Under the pieces are notes generated by a model. The model was given only the letters and a program-made list of their open reading frames with translations, searched no databases and had not been told where the DNA came from. The position numbers and the translations under genes are program-made. Positions 26,324 to 35,929 of a DNA stretch of 64,000 nt are shown here, piece by piece. Position 1 is the stretch's first letter, and every line of letters begins with the position of its first letter. The stretch is from positions 1,178,001 to 1,242,000 of the forward strand of contig NZ_AP019841.1 of the NCBI RefSeq assembly GCF_007990445.1, written 5' to 3'. The DNA comes from Leptotrichia wadei (GTDB lineage: Bacteria; Fusobacteriota; Fusobacteriia; Fusobacteriales; Leptotrichiaceae).

Positions 26324-27384
26324 TCTGACTTTTCACCTCTTTTTTCAGCTGAAATTCTTTTTAATTCCGCACTTAGTTTGTTTATACAATTTGAAAATGA
26401 AATATATTCAGGACAAGCATCATCACATCGTCCACATCCCGTACACATTTGATAGCCAAATCTCTTTTTAAAGTCAGAAATTTTATGCATAACTTTAAAT
26501 CTCATTCTATCTCCATGTCTTTGTCTAAACGAATGACCGCCAGCCATATCAGTAAATCCGTTTACATGGCATGAAGCCCACACTCTTCTTCGCTCTCCAT
26601 TATTGTCATTTTCACTGTAAAACACATCTTGCGTTGTCGTACAAGTACAAGTTGGACAAACGAAATTACATTTTCCACAAGCTATGCAACGGCTGTCATA
26701 TTCACGCCATAAATCTAAATTTATAATATCAGAAAGTTCAATGTTATCTGGAATATCTACGTGAATTTCATTATCTTCCACAAATTCCATTTCAAATTCT
26801 ACATTTTCATTTATTTTATTATTTTCTTTATTTTCAGAAATAACTTCATCAAAATAGGCCTTTAATTCATCATCTCTTATATCAGCAAATACTTTATCAT
26901 CTGTAACTTTTATTCCAATATTATATTCATCAGTCTTATTAGTCTTCATATCCACACAAAAACAGTTTTCAAACGAATTTGGACATCCAAATACTACAAA
27001 TTTTACTTTATCTCTTACTCTTTTATAGTAAATATCCAAAAATTTGTTATTTAAATAAACTTCATCGACTCTTTTCACAGAATGCAAATCACAGCTTCTA
27101 AGAAATATAAGATATTTTTTATCTTCTTCTTTAGGCATTGTACATCCATCTTCTGTAAAATAAAACATTGTCTGTGTTATTGGCAGCATTACTTCCTTTG
27201 CTGAAAAATGAGATTTTTTATCAAAGCATATCTCTTCAATCTTATCAATTTCAGAATATCTAATTACAGAAGTATCTGAAAATGTCCCACGAAATGGTAT
27301 TTCAATTGGGGCATATATTTTATACTCCCTTTTCAGCTTTTCAAGTGCTGAATTAAAATTTTCACGATTTAAGCTAATTTTCAT
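26320..27384 (-). CDS. asrA: Anaerobic sulfite reductase subunit A
   Basis: 354 residues from the ATG at 27384, which follows TTAGGAGGAGTA; an upstream in-frame start at 27411 has no site. Two ferredoxin motifs, CIACGKCNFVCPTCTC and CTGCGRCDDACPEY, and a histidine-rich HVNGFTDMAGGHSFRQRHG stretch match AsrA, the electron-transfer subunit of the NADH-linked sulfite reductase. An acidic insert (about 190-225) is longer than I would expect. It is the first asr gene, after the FNT channel. Confidence 0.9.
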   Translation of the reverse strand: MKISLNRENFNSALEKLKREYKIYAPIEIPFRGTFSDTSVIRYSEIDKIEEICFDKKSHFSAKEVMLPITQTMFYFTEDGCTMPKEEDKKYLIFLRSCDLHSVKRVDEVYLNNKFLDIYYKRVRDKVKFVVFGCPNSFENCFCVDMKTNKTDEYNIGIKVTDDKVFADIRDDELKAYFDEVISENKENNKINENVEFEMEFVEDNEIHVDIPDNIELSDIINLDLWREYDSRCIACGKCNFVCPTCTCTTTQDVFYSENDNNGERRRVWASCHVNGFTDMAGGHSFRQRHGDRMRFKVMHKISDFKKRFGYQMCTGCGRCDDACPEYISFSNCINKLSAELKRISAEKRGEKSE

Positions 27385-27461
27385 TACTCCTCCTAAATTT
27401 TTCATAAACAAAGGATTAAGCCCCTTGTTATATTCTCTCCAATTATTTCAATTTTTTATTC

Positions 27462-28223
27462 TTATTTTTTTATTTCCTTTCTTCCCAAATAATAACAGGC
27501 ATACCCAATAAAGCCTCCACCAACAATATTTCCCAATGTTACAAACAGCAAATTATAGAAATATCCATTCAAAGTAATTCCCTTATACATGATTCCCATC
27601 ATTAAAAGCGTCATATTAGCAACACTATGTTCAAATCCAGCAGTGATAAATGCAAAAAGACACCAAAAAACCATTATTAGCCTAGCAGTTTCTTCCTTTA
27701 ACTTTATTCCAGCCAAAACAGCAAGACATACTAAAATATTACATAAAATTCCTTTAAAAAACAATTCTTGCGGTAGAGCTGCAACTTTAGCCTTTGAAAC
27801 TTTCACAATAAAATCTACAACAGGCTTTGAAGCAGAATTTGAAAAAACATATATAATGGCAAGTACAACTGATCCAACAACATTTCCAATATAAGCCGCT
27901 ATCCACATAAAAATCATATCTTTAAAAGTTATTGTCTTATTTAACATTCCTGTTACTCCAACCATATTATTTCCCGTAAAAAGCTCCATTCCAAACACAA
28001 CTACAAGACTAAGTGCTATCCCAAAACTGACTCCCATAAGAATTTTATTAGTTGGCAATCCACTGCTAACTCCTCCAACCGTAAACGTCAATAAAATTCC
28101 CAATCCAATAAACATCCCTGCCATAAATGCCGATAAAAAATATTTTCCCTTAGAATTTTTTAGCAACTGAACCTTACTTTCCGCAGCATTTGACACTTGT
28201 TCCAAAGTTTGATTATTTCTCAT
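27462..28223 (-). CDS. Formate/nitrite-transporter family channel, likely hydrosulfide channel
   Basis: 253 residues, six transmembrane helices with the FNT repeat pattern (GMFIGLGILLTFTVGG; ELFTGNNMVG; WIAAYIGNVVGS; GFEHSVANM; LGNIVGGGFIG). FNT channels pass small monovalent anions. The position directly upstream of asrABC matches the known FNT/asr pairing in Clostridioides difficile, where the channel (HSC, FNT3) exports hydrosulfide made from sulfite. Specificity is inferred from context. The start lacks a close ribosome site: GAAAGGAG lies 40 bases upstream, with an in-frame TAA just before the ATG. Confidence 0.85.
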   Translation of the reverse strand: MRNNQTLEQVSNAAESKVQLLKNSKGKYFLSAFMAGMFIGLGILLTFTVGGVSSGLPTNKILMGVSFGIALSLVVVFGMELFTGNNMVGVTGMLNKTITFKDMIFMWIAAYIGNVVGSVVLAIIYVFSNSASKPVVDFIVKVSKAKVAALPQELFFKGILCNILVCLAVLAGIKLKEETARLIMVFWCLFAFITAGFEHSVANMTLLMMGIMYKGITLNGYFYNLLFVTLGNIVGGGFIGYACYYLGRKEIKK

Positions 28224-28372
28224 TTTTTATATCGTGATAAGATAACTTACCACATCTCCTTTCTAATTTTTTTTGTCTTTATAAAAGTTTCTTTTTTAAA
28301 TCAAATTTATTTGTGAAAAAATTCATAATTTGTTTTCATTAAATTATTACATAATTATAATAAAAAGTCCAC
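28224..28372 (-). promoter_or_regulatory. Promoter and unusual leader of the FNT-asr operon
   Basis: Minus-strand TTGTGG/TGGACT-like -35 and TAATAA-like -10 sequences lie around 28338-28372. The leader then carries AGAAAGGAG too far from the ATG of the channel gene, and a GATAAGATAA direct repeat on the plus strand between them. The promoter call is weak; the misplaced ribosome site is plain to see. Confidence 0.35.
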
Positions 28373-28435
28373 AAAAAAAATATTTTTTTTATATTTGTAT
28401 TTAGAATATTTTGATTCGCTAATTATTAATTTTTA

Positions 28436-28466
28436 AAAACAAAAATCGCTGTTTTTCAACAACGAT
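28436..28466 (-). terminator. Terminator after dusA
   Basis: ATCGCTGTT and AACAACGAT (28444-28466) pair apart from one mismatch around a short loop, then a T-rich tail on the minus strand. Confidence 0.6.
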
Positions 28467-28519
28467 CAAATAATTTAAATTTATGCTAAACCTATTAAGA
28501 CTTTTTGCTATCTAAAATT

Positions 28520-29500
28520 TTACATTTTTTTTAACAATTTTCTTAATGTTTCAGAATTTGTATTTGTTTCATTAATTGCTCTTTTCCAAGCCTTGCTGCC
28601 ACGTACATTATAAAATAATCCGTGAGTATGCATTAAAAATAAATGTGGACGAAGATTCTGCTTTTCCATATTTTCAACATAATGAATCATCTTTTCAATA
28701 ATTTCTTTACGTGTAATATTTATTTTTTCTTCACTTCCATAATATTTTCCAAATTCAGTCAAAATCATAGGATTGTCATAAATTTCACGACCTAGCATTA
28801 CAGAATCCACGTGTTTTAGATGCTCATCAACTTCCTCAACTGTTTTTACTCCACCATTAATTTCTATATGCAAATTAGGATTTTCTTTTTTCACACGATA
28901 AACTTCATCATATCTAAGTGGCGGTATGCTTCTGTTTTGTTTTGGATCAAGTCCTGCCAATATTGCTATTCGTGCGTGAATAATATATTTATTTACTCCA
29001 GATTTTTCAGTAATATGAATAAAATTCATCATATCTTCATATTTGTCAAGCAATGTTCGTTCAAAAGTATCAGGTAATATATTTTTTCCATCAATTCCAA
29101 TTCTATGCTTTATAGAAATCGGTTTATCTGTTGCATCTTTCATTGCTTTTACAATATTTGCAACTTCTTCTGGAAATGCCATAAGATAAGCACCCATCAT
29201 ATTTCCTGAAACTTTATCCGAAGGACACCCAACATTCAGATTAATTTCATCATAAGCATATCTCTCAGCAATTTTTACAGCCTGATAAGCCTCTTTTGGA
29301 TTAGTTGCCGCAATTTGCAGCACAATTGGATGTTCCACTTCATCAAATCCCAAAATGTAGTCCAAATCTCCATTAAGAATTGCCTGTGCCGTTATCATTT
29401 CCGTATACAATAAAACATCTTTGTTTATCATTCTCACAAAATTTCTAAAATTTCTATCTGTCCTGTCAACCATCGGAGCTATACTTATCTTATTTTTCAC
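28520..29500 (-). CDS. dusA: tRNA-dihydrouridine synthase A
   Basis: 326 residues, FMN-dependent TIM barrel. APMVDRTDRNFR at the start, the catalytic cysteine motif INLNVGCPSDKV, SIKHRIGIDG, YIIHARIAILAGLDPKQNR and VMLGREIYDNP match DusA, which reduces U20/U20a in tRNA. The start is GTG with AAGGAAAT upstream. It is an ordinary housekeeping gene with its own terminator. Confidence 0.93.
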   Translation of the reverse strand: MKNKISIAPMVDRTDRNFRNFVRMINKDVLLYTEMITAQAILNGDLDYILGFDEVEHPIVLQIAATNPKEAYQAVKIAERYAYDEINLNVGCPSDKVSGNMMGAYLMAFPEEVANIVKAMKDATDKPISIKHRIGIDGKNILPDTFERTLLDKYEDMMNFIHITEKSGVNKYIIHARIAILAGLDPKQNRSIPPLRYDEVYRVKKENPNLHIEINGGVKTVEEVDEHLKHVDSVMLGREIYDNPMILTEFGKYYGSEEKINITRKEIIEKMIHYVENMEKQNLRPHLFLMHTHGLFYNVRGSKAWKRAINETNTNSETLRKLLKKM

Positions 29501-29542
29501 TGCATTTCCTTTCGTATTTGATTTTCACATTTTTTTTATTAT

Positions 29543-30337
29543 CTATTTTGCATTGTAATATTTCATTGCTTCAGGTAAAAATTTTCTAGCTGCTTCAATT
29601 CTGTTTTTTCCAGATGGATGTGTAGATAAAATTTCTGCACCTTGACTTCCACCTATCGAATCCATTCTTTCAAGAGTCGTAATTGCTTCAGATGGATTAT
29701 AGCCAGCCATTGCCATAAATATCATTCCGTATTTATCTGCTTCATATTCTTGAGTTCTATTAAATTTTAAAAGAGTAATAGAAAGTCCATCGGAAACTAA
29801 AGAAGATATAATATTTCCACCTGTCAATGCATCTGTCACACCTGCCGCAATTCCAGCAAGAGCATTATTACTTGAAGCTTCAGCATGATGTCCTCCAATA
29901 ACGTGTCCAATTTCATGCCCCATTACAAAGGCAATTCCAGAATCACTATTCAAGACTGGCATTATTCCAGTATAAAAAGCAATTTTTCCGCCTGGCATAG
30001 CAAATGCATTTATTTCTTTCGTTTTTATCAAATTAAATTCCCATTGTAAACCAGATATTTTTTTAGACATCCCATTTTCATTCAAATATTTTTCAACTGC
30101 CGCCGACATTCTTCCGCCAATTCTTCTCAACCGTTGTCCATCAGGAGTATTATTTGCCAATAGCCCTTTAGCTCCAGCCTGTTGAATAAGTTCTCTGTAT
30201 GAAGAAATTGAACTTTCTGCCACACTTTCATCACTAACCAATTTTAATTGTCTTCTTCCTGTAAGCGGTGCTACCGTACAACTGGAAATCATTGTTACCG
30301 CTGTAATTAAAAATAATATTTTTGAATATTTTTTCAT
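29543..30337 (-). CDS. M48-family metalloprotease lipoprotein
   Basis: 264 residues. A lipobox ends at Cys20 (MISSC), so the mature protein is lipid-anchored. The zinc motif is VMGHEIGHVIGGHH with the third ligand in EYEADKYGMIFMAMAGY. This matches periplasmic M48 proteases such as LoiP/YcaL or the catalytic half of BepA, which take part in outer-membrane protein quality control. No TPR domain follows. GGGAGGAATCT precedes the ATG. It is 42 bases upstream of dusA and may be co-transcribed. Confidence 0.88.
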   Translation of the reverse strand: MKKYSKILFLITAVTMISSCTVAPLTGRRQLKLVSDESVAESSISSYRELIQQAGAKGLLANNTPDGQRLRRIGGRMSAAVEKYLNENGMSKKISGLQWEFNLIKTKEINAFAMPGGKIAFYTGIMPVLNSDSGIAFVMGHEIGHVIGGHHAEASSNNALAGIAAGVTDALTGGNIISSLVSDGLSITLLKFNRTQEYEADKYGMIFMAMAGYNPSEAITTLERMDSIGGSQGAEILSTHPSGKNRIEAARKFLPEAMKYYNAK

Positions 30338-30656
30338 TTCTAGATTCCTCCCATTTATCTTTCATTTTCAAAAGTCTAAAAATATTAACAAAAATAATTT
30401 TTTTGAATTAATAAAATATCAAAACTCCTTCTTCCCATTATTAAATTTTTATAACTTCTGATTTTTAAATTCTTTTACTAAAAATTTTTATTTTGTCAAA
30501 CTTAAAATATATAATTTTAAAAAGTTTAATCTTTATTTCTACATACAGTAAAGTTTTCAAAAAGATTGATTTAACAATTTAAACTTTTCTATTTTTCAAT
30601 TTTACACTTTTTTATTATACCACACAAAATAAAATGTTTCAATTTTTCAATTTTTA
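30338..30656. other. AT-rich spacer between folP and the M48 gene
   Basis: It should hold the promoter of the M48 gene, but no unambiguous -35/-10 pair, hairpin or open frame stands out. Confidence 0.4.
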
Positions 30657-31739
30657 TTAAAATTTATTATAAACTTCCAGCATATTCAAAATATCCCTAG
30701 TTTCCTTCACATCATGTACTCTCAAAATTCTTCCCCCGTCCTGCACCATTAAACTTTCAAATATCAACGTTCCCATCAGTCTTTCTTCCAATGTCAATCC
30801 AAATATCTTTTCATTGAAACTCTTTCTTGAAATTGCAACCATCATTGGCAGCTTCATATCCCGCAAATATTTTACCGATTTAATTCTTTCCATATCTTCA
30901 GGAGTATTCATACTATTATTCGAAGAATACCCAACTCCTGGATCTATCGAAATTTTTTCCTTTTCAATCCCAGTTTCCAAAATTGCCTTTACTCTCTTGT
31001 CAAAATAATCTTCCAAATAATTCTTCAAATTTGGAATTTTATCAAATCTTCCATTATTCATAACAACTAATGCAGGCTTATATTTTTCAACTAATTTCAA
31101 TTTTCCTTCTGAAGTAAACCCATTAAAATCATTAATAATATCAATTCCAGTATTCAATCCTTTTTCAATAACTTCTTCAGTATCACTGTCCAAAGCCAGT
31201 ACAATACCTGGAAACTCCTTTTTCACAGCTTCAATATATTTTTCAATCCGATTCCATTCTTCCTGTGCCGAAATATCATCAAAATTAGGCTTCGATGATT
31301 TTCCCCCAAACTCAAATATCTTAGCCCCATTTCTAATATCTTCTTCGATTCTCTTCAAAACCTTATCTATGCTCGAATTTCTCCCACCATCATAAAATGA
31401 ATCTGGAGTAATATTCAAAATTGAATAAATAACCGACTCAGTTGTCAAATCAAACTCAAAATTATTCCCCTTCCAAATCAGCCTATCCCTTTGCAAAATA
31501 TCTTCCAATTTATTAATCCCATTTTCAAACTCAAAATTATTTTCCTTTTTCAAGATTTCAGACAACTGCTTTAACTCAGAATATTTAAAAATTCCCACAA
31601 TCTTTTTATCTTGATTAAAAGAAAATACATTTTTATCTTCCAAAAAATTTCCAAATTTATTCAATTCATTTTTTTCCCCATCAAATTCAATAACAATATT
31701 TTTAGAATCTCTATTTTTTATTTCATTAATTTTAATCAT
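30657..31739 (-). CDS. folP: Dihydropteroate synthase with N-terminal extension
   Basis: 360 residues. The DHPS core begins near residue 105 with YSILNITPDSFYDGG, then FEFGGKSSKPN where most DHPS have DVGGESTRPG, then DSDTEEVIEKG, ISIDPGVGYSS, ISRKSF and the closing ILRVHDVKET. The enzyme joins p-aminobenzoate to the pterin pyrophosphate. The first 100 residues (an alpha/beta segment ending LEDILQRDRLIWKG) are not part of the standard 270-280-residue enzyme. It is the last of folE-folC-folP, 265 bases after folC. Confidence 0.85.
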   Translation of the reverse strand: MIKINEIKNRDSKNIVIEFDGEKNELNKFGNFLEDKNVFSFNQDKKIVGIFKYSELKQLSEILKKENNFEFENGINKLEDILQRDRLIWKGNNFEFDLTTESVIYSILNITPDSFYDGGRNSSIDKVLKRIEEDIRNGAKIFEFGGKSSKPNFDDISAQEEWNRIEKYIEAVKKEFPGIVLALDSDTEEVIEKGLNTGIDIINDFNGFTSEGKLKLVEKYKPALVVMNNGRFDKIPNLKNYLEDYFDKRVKAILETGIEKEKISIDPGVGYSSNNSMNTPEDMERIKSVKYLRDMKLPMMVAISRKSFNEKIFGLTLEERLMGTLIFESLMVQDGGRILRVHDVKETRDILNMLEVYNKF

Positions 31740-32004
31740 TTCAACATTTTCCCTTTCTCTGTATATATTTTTTATTTTTCACTTTTTAACTTATTATTTT
31801 ATAATCATTCATAAAAATCAAAAAATTTAATACCTTTCAGATAATTAAGAAGATAAAAATTGTTGTTATCTTTTTTCTAGATTTTAAACAATATAGAATT
31901 TTAATTAATTTAACTTTTCTTATTTATTCTATTATAGTAAACATATTATATTTATTTAATAACTTGTAAAAAAATAATTATAAATTCAAAACAAGTTTAT
32001 TACA

Positions 32005-33387
32005 TTAAAAATAACTCTTAATTACTCGTTTCACTTCCCCAAGCAAATAAAACGATCCCACCACAAAAATACATTCATCCTCATTTTTTCTTAATTCCAA
32101 TGCTTTTAAAAAAGCCTTTTCAATGTTTTTTTCAGAAATTATTATATTTTCAGGATTTTCAGCTTTTTTATCTTCAAAATATTTTTTCAAAATTTGTGAA
32201 TCCAGTTTTCTCTCTTCATTTTTAGGTTCTGTCAATATAAAATTATCTCCAGCTTTTTTCAAAAAATTAGCACATTTTTCCACTTCCTTATCCTTCAAAA
32301 ATCCCACCACAAAAATTTTTTTCCTATCCTGAAAATTTCCCCCAACATAATTCACAAAAGCCTCAACACTGTCCTCATTATGTGCCACATCCAAATAAAC
32401 ATTCTTAATTTTTCCAACTTTTTCCATTCGTCCTGGTATTTTCAACGTTCCTAAAGCCTTATCCAATATTTCTTCAGATTTCCTATTTTCCAAATTCTCA
32501 AAAAATCTAAAATACCAAGTCAAAACTGTAGCCAAATTTTCCAGTTGCTGTTTTCCTCTTAAACCAAATCTAAAAAAATATTTATTTTTTAAATTTTTCT
32601 CAAAATTACAATTTCCAATTATTTCAGCTTCCACTTCTGTATAATCTGCAAAATCAGAATTTTCATTTTCAGTAATTTTCTTTCCACTATTTTCAACAAT
32701 TTTTTCTTCTTCATTCATCAATTCATAAACTTTTATATTTTTATCCGCCAAAAAAATATTACAATTTTTATTTTGAGCTTCCTTTTTCAAAATTTCATAA
32801 ACAACATTTCTCTGATTTGGAGCAACTATCACATTGCTATCTTTTCGCATAATTTTAGACTTAGTTCGACAAATTTCCTCAATCGTATTTCCCAAAAAAT
32901 TCTTATGATCAATCCCAATCCTTGTAAAAATAGTATAATCAATCCTACGAACCGCATTAGTCGCATCCAGTTCACCACCAAGTCCACATTCTAAAATCAA
33001 CATTTCCACATCCTTATTTTTAAAATGTATCATTGCAATCAAAAATACCATTTCAAAATATGACAAATCACTTTCTAAATCCAAATCCAATTCTCTTAAA
33101 ACTTTTTCCAGTACACCTTTACAATTTTCAAATTCTAACTTTGTAATTTCAGTTCCATTAACTTTGATTAATTCATAAACTGTTAATATTTGCGGACTTG
33201 TAAATAATCCAACCTTATACCCCATTTCACATAAAATACTGTTAATCATATAACAAGTAGAACCTTTTCCATTTGTTCCGCTAACATGAATAACCTTAAC
33301 ATCATTAACTGGATTATCCATTTTTTTCAAAATTTCCGCAAGCAGTCTTACCCTTTCCTTTTCTCCATACAATGATTCTTTCATCAT
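32005..33387 (-). CDS. folC: Folylpolyglutamate/dihydrofolate synthase
   Basis: 460 residues from the ATG at 33387, placed by the GGGAGAAG just upstream; an ATG at 33399 would lack a site. Mur-ligase fold: P-loop HVSGTNGKGSTCYMINSIL, LFTSPQILTVYELIKVNG, ILECGLGGELDATNAV, FTRIGIDHKNFLG and LDVAHNEDS. It adds glutamate to dihydropteroate and folates. It is slightly longer than usual owing to charged inserts near residue 230 (VENSGKKITENENSD). Confidence 0.9.
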   Translation of the reverse strand: MMKESLYGEKERVRLLAEILKKMDNPVNDVKVIHVSGTNGKGSTCYMINSILCEMGYKVGLFTSPQILTVYELIKVNGTEITKLEFENCKGVLEKVLRELDLDLESDLSYFEMVFLIAMIHFKNKDVEMLILECGLGGELDATNAVRRIDYTIFTRIGIDHKNFLGNTIEEICRTKSKIMRKDSNVIVAPNQRNVVYEILKKEAQNKNCNIFLADKNIKVYELMNEEEKIVENSGKKITENENSDFADYTEVEAEIIGNCNFEKNLKNKYFFRFGLRGKQQLENLATVLTWYFRFFENLENRKSEEILDKALGTLKIPGRMEKVGKIKNVYLDVAHNEDSVEAFVNYVGGNFQDRKKIFVVGFLKDKEVEKCANFLKKAGDNFILTEPKNEERKLDSQILKKYFEDKKAENPENIIISEKNIEKAFLKALELRKNEDECIFVVGSFYLLGEVKRVIKSYF

Positions 33388-33572
33388 TTCTTCTCCCATT
33401 TTTATAAAAATTTATTAAATCTATTTGACAGACAGCTTAATTTTTTTATTTAATACTATTCCCCGTTCAAAAAGCGAATATTTATTTTAATTATTTGAAA
33501 ATAATATCAACTAAAAAGATTTACAATATATCTGTTTATTCAAATGGGGTTTAGTATAAATTTAACAATAAA

Positions 33573-34178
33573 CTAAAATTTCCCATCTCTTATACCATCC
33601 AAAAACTCTCTCTTCCTGTCTGCATTTTCCTTAAACTCCCCACTATAAAATGAAGTCCTAGTAACAGATCCAATCTTATTAACCCCTCTCATCTCAATAC
33701 ACATATGCCGTGCCTCAACTACAACCGCAACTCCTAGCGGATTCAATATCTCTATCAGTTTCTTAGCCACGTTTACAGTAATCTCTTCCTGAACACTCAA
33801 TTTTCTAGAAACAAATTCCACTAATCTAGGAATCTTACTAAGCCCAATAACCCTATTATCCTGTGGAATATAAGCAACATGCACTTTCCCAAAAAATGGC
33901 AACATATGATGTTCACACATTGAAAAAAACGGAATCTCTTTCACAAGCACCATCTCCTGCGAATCCCCCAAATCTACATCGAATAATTTATAATTCTTAA
34001 AGTCATCTACATTTTTTGTACTCAAAATTTCCTCATACATTTTGGCAACTCTTTTTGGTGTTTCAATAAGCCCTTCCCTATCCACATCTTCTCCAACATT
34101 TATTAAAATCTCACGCACCGCATTTTCTATATTTTTTAGCCTTGTTTTTTTATCTAAATTATTTTTATTTTTCTCCAT
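33573..34178 (-). CDS. folE: GTP cyclohydrolase I
   Basis: 201 residues. Zinc and active-site motifs MCEHHMLPFFGKVHVAYIP and EARHMCIEMRGV are intact, with KIPRLVEFVSRKLSVQE between them. It converts GTP to dihydroneopterin triphosphate, the first step of folate synthesis. AAGGAAAA precedes the ATG. It begins a unit with folC and folP, separated from folK by a 574-base AT-rich gap. Confidence 0.93.
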   Translation of the reverse strand: MEKNKNNLDKKTRLKNIENAVREILINVGEDVDREGLIETPKRVAKMYEEILSTKNVDDFKNYKLFDVDLGDSQEMVLVKEIPFFSMCEHHMLPFFGKVHVAYIPQDNRVIGLSKIPRLVEFVSRKLSVQEEITVNVAKKLIEILNPLGVAVVVEARHMCIEMRGVNKIGSVTRTSFYSGEFKENADRKREFLDGIRDGKF

Positions 34179-34752
34179 TGCATTTTTTCCTTTCTTTTGT
34201 TTTAAATAAATTAAGTTTGGTTTCTAATTTTTTATTCTTTTAAAAAAATTCAATTTTATTAAATCCTAAATTTGTATAAGTTTATATAATTTATAATGTA
34301 ATTATTAATTAAATTAGTTTAATTAAACGCTTACTAATTAATATAACATTCCATTATTTATGTTTTATTTATTTTTTTATATTGTACCAATCAATTACTA
34401 TATTATTATAATATTTATGTTACAATTACTTTTTATATTTTATAAGTGAATATATTAATAGATAATATAGTTAAGAAGTTAATTAAGTTTAAGAAAAAGT
34501 AAAGTTAGTGAAAAACGTTAAATAATATAATAATAAATATTAATAGTATAAATAGTGTATAAAAAAATATAACGTCAAAAAATATAACGTCCGATAATAA
34601 AAATATAAAATTTAAAAAATATAAGAATTACAACACAACACTATATTTCTTTTTTTTTCATATTATATTACTAACAACTAACACAACTACTAAAAAAATA
34701 TATTATGTATATGTAATTCTTTTCAAATCATTTTTTTAAATTAATTTTCAAA
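34179..34752. other. Long AT-rich leader/promoter region of folE
   Basis: 574 bases without a gene. It contains tandem ATATAACGTC (34567-34576 and 34582-34591), the second followed by CGATAATAAA. A similar block occurs at 35870-35907 upstream of folB. No certain promoter or riboswitch fold was recognised. Confidence 0.4.
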
Positions 34753-35250
34753 TTATCCTTCTACTTTTTGTATTTTCTGATCTCCTATTTTAAGCAGTTC
34801 ATCTATTCTTTTAGCAATTACTTCTTTTCCAAAATAATCTCCATCGTAAATTTCAATTAATGGAACTAAAACAAATAGTCGATTTAACATTTCTTTATGT
34901 GGAATTATTAAGTCAGTTTCATCTATTTTTTTATTTGAAAAAATCAAAATATCAATATCAATTGTTCTCGGTCCCCATCTAATTTCACGCTTTCTATCCA
35001 GTTCAATTTCAATTTTATTTATAATTTTCAAAATATCCCTTGCTGAAAATTCAGTTTCAATTTTAATTACTCCATTCAGAAACAAATCCTGCTCCAAATA
35101 TCCAACCGGAGTCGTTTCATACAATCCAGACTTTTCTAATATCTTAATTCCATCAATTTCTCCAATCATGTCAACAGCTTTTTGAATATACTCTTTCCTG
35201 TCTCCAATATTTCCACCTAAACTTAAATAAACTTTATTTTTTTGCTCCAT
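34753..35250 (-). CDS. folK: HPPK, 6-hydroxymethyl-dihydropterin pyrophosphokinase
   Basis: 165 residues, standard length. VYLSLGGNIGDRKEYIQ at the start, YETTPVGYLEQDLFLNG and the signature RWGPRTIDIDILIF are all present. It adds pyrophosphate to hydroxymethyl-dihydropterin, feeding FolP. It starts 14 bases after folB, with GGCGGGAG upstream of the ATG. Confidence 0.93.
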   Translation of the reverse strand: MEQKNKVYLSLGGNIGDRKEYIQKAVDMIGEIDGIKILEKSGLYETTPVGYLEQDLFLNGVIKIETEFSARDILKIINKIEIELDRKREIRWGPRTIDIDILIFSNKKIDETDLIIPHKEMLNRLFVLVPLIEIYDGDYFGKEVIAKRIDELLKIGDQKIQKVEG

Positions 35251-35264
35251 TTTTTCACTCCCGC

Positions 35265-35615
35265 CTAATCCTTTATCTGAATTTCCACACTATCAAAAAT
35301 CCCATTAATTGGAACTGCCAATTTTCTAATATTTACCTGAACATCTTCAATATTCTCATTCAATTTCTTTATTTCCTTAATAATATCCAAAGCCAACGTC
35401 TCCAGCAAATCAACATTACTTTCTTCTACAATCTTTTTAATTTTCCTATAACAGTCACCATAACTTAACGTACTATTTATATCATCATTTTTAATAATTT
35501 CTTTTGAAAGCGATATAATTAAGTCAATTTCAATGTTCTGCCCAATTTTTTTCTCTTCTTCGTAAACACCTATATACGAATGAAATTTCATATTATTAAT
35601 TTTTATTTTATACAA
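35265..35615 (-). CDS. folB: Dihydroneopterin aldolase
   Basis: 116 residues, standard for FolB. The opening MKFHSYIGVYEEEKKIGQNI and the SYGDCYRKI segment match the family; the lysine in the C-terminal KLAVPINGIFD region is present. It splits dihydroneopterin to hydroxymethyl-dihydropterin and glycolaldehyde. The start is a TTG at 35615, 7 bases after GGAGA; an ATG eight codons in is the alternative. Confidence 0.9.
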   Translation of the reverse strand: MYKIKINNMKFHSYIGVYEEEKKIGQNIEIDLIISLSKEIIKNDDINSTLSYGDCYRKIKKIVEESNVDLLETLALDIIKEIKKLNENIEDVQVNIRKLAVPINGIFDSVEIQIKD

Positions 35616-35869
35616 TTAAATCTCCTTCACTTTTATTTATTATTATAATTCTAAAAACCTAACGATAAACACAGTATTTTTTACATTTGATTTTTTTGCT
35701 TTCTATTTAATTAAATATACTATTATTATTTTAACACATAAAACTTTAAAAATAAATAGTATCTATATAAAAAGAAATTTAATCAGATTTATCGAGATTG
35801 ATTAGTTACAATTTTTTCTTATAATTAATATTATATGTATATTGAAGTGTATATTAATGATATCAATAT

Positions 35870-35907
35870 CAAAAAAAATAGCGTCCAATAATAAATATCG
35901 AATTTAT
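35870..35907. repeat. Block shared by the folB and folE leaders
   Basis: The core GCGTCCAATAATAAA here corresponds to ACGTCCGATAATAAA at 34587-34601, with A-rich sequence before and AT-rich sequence after in both. It lies upstream of folB here and of folE there, in the same orientation relative to the genes. Confidence 0.35.
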
Positions 35908-35929
35908 AATTTTTTTTGGTACTAAAAAA

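Noticed and set aside
31848-31877. AAGATAA/TTATCTT hairpin between folC and folP as a terminator
   Set aside because: The T-run follows it on the plus strand, where no gene ends; on the minus strand the tail is not U-rich.
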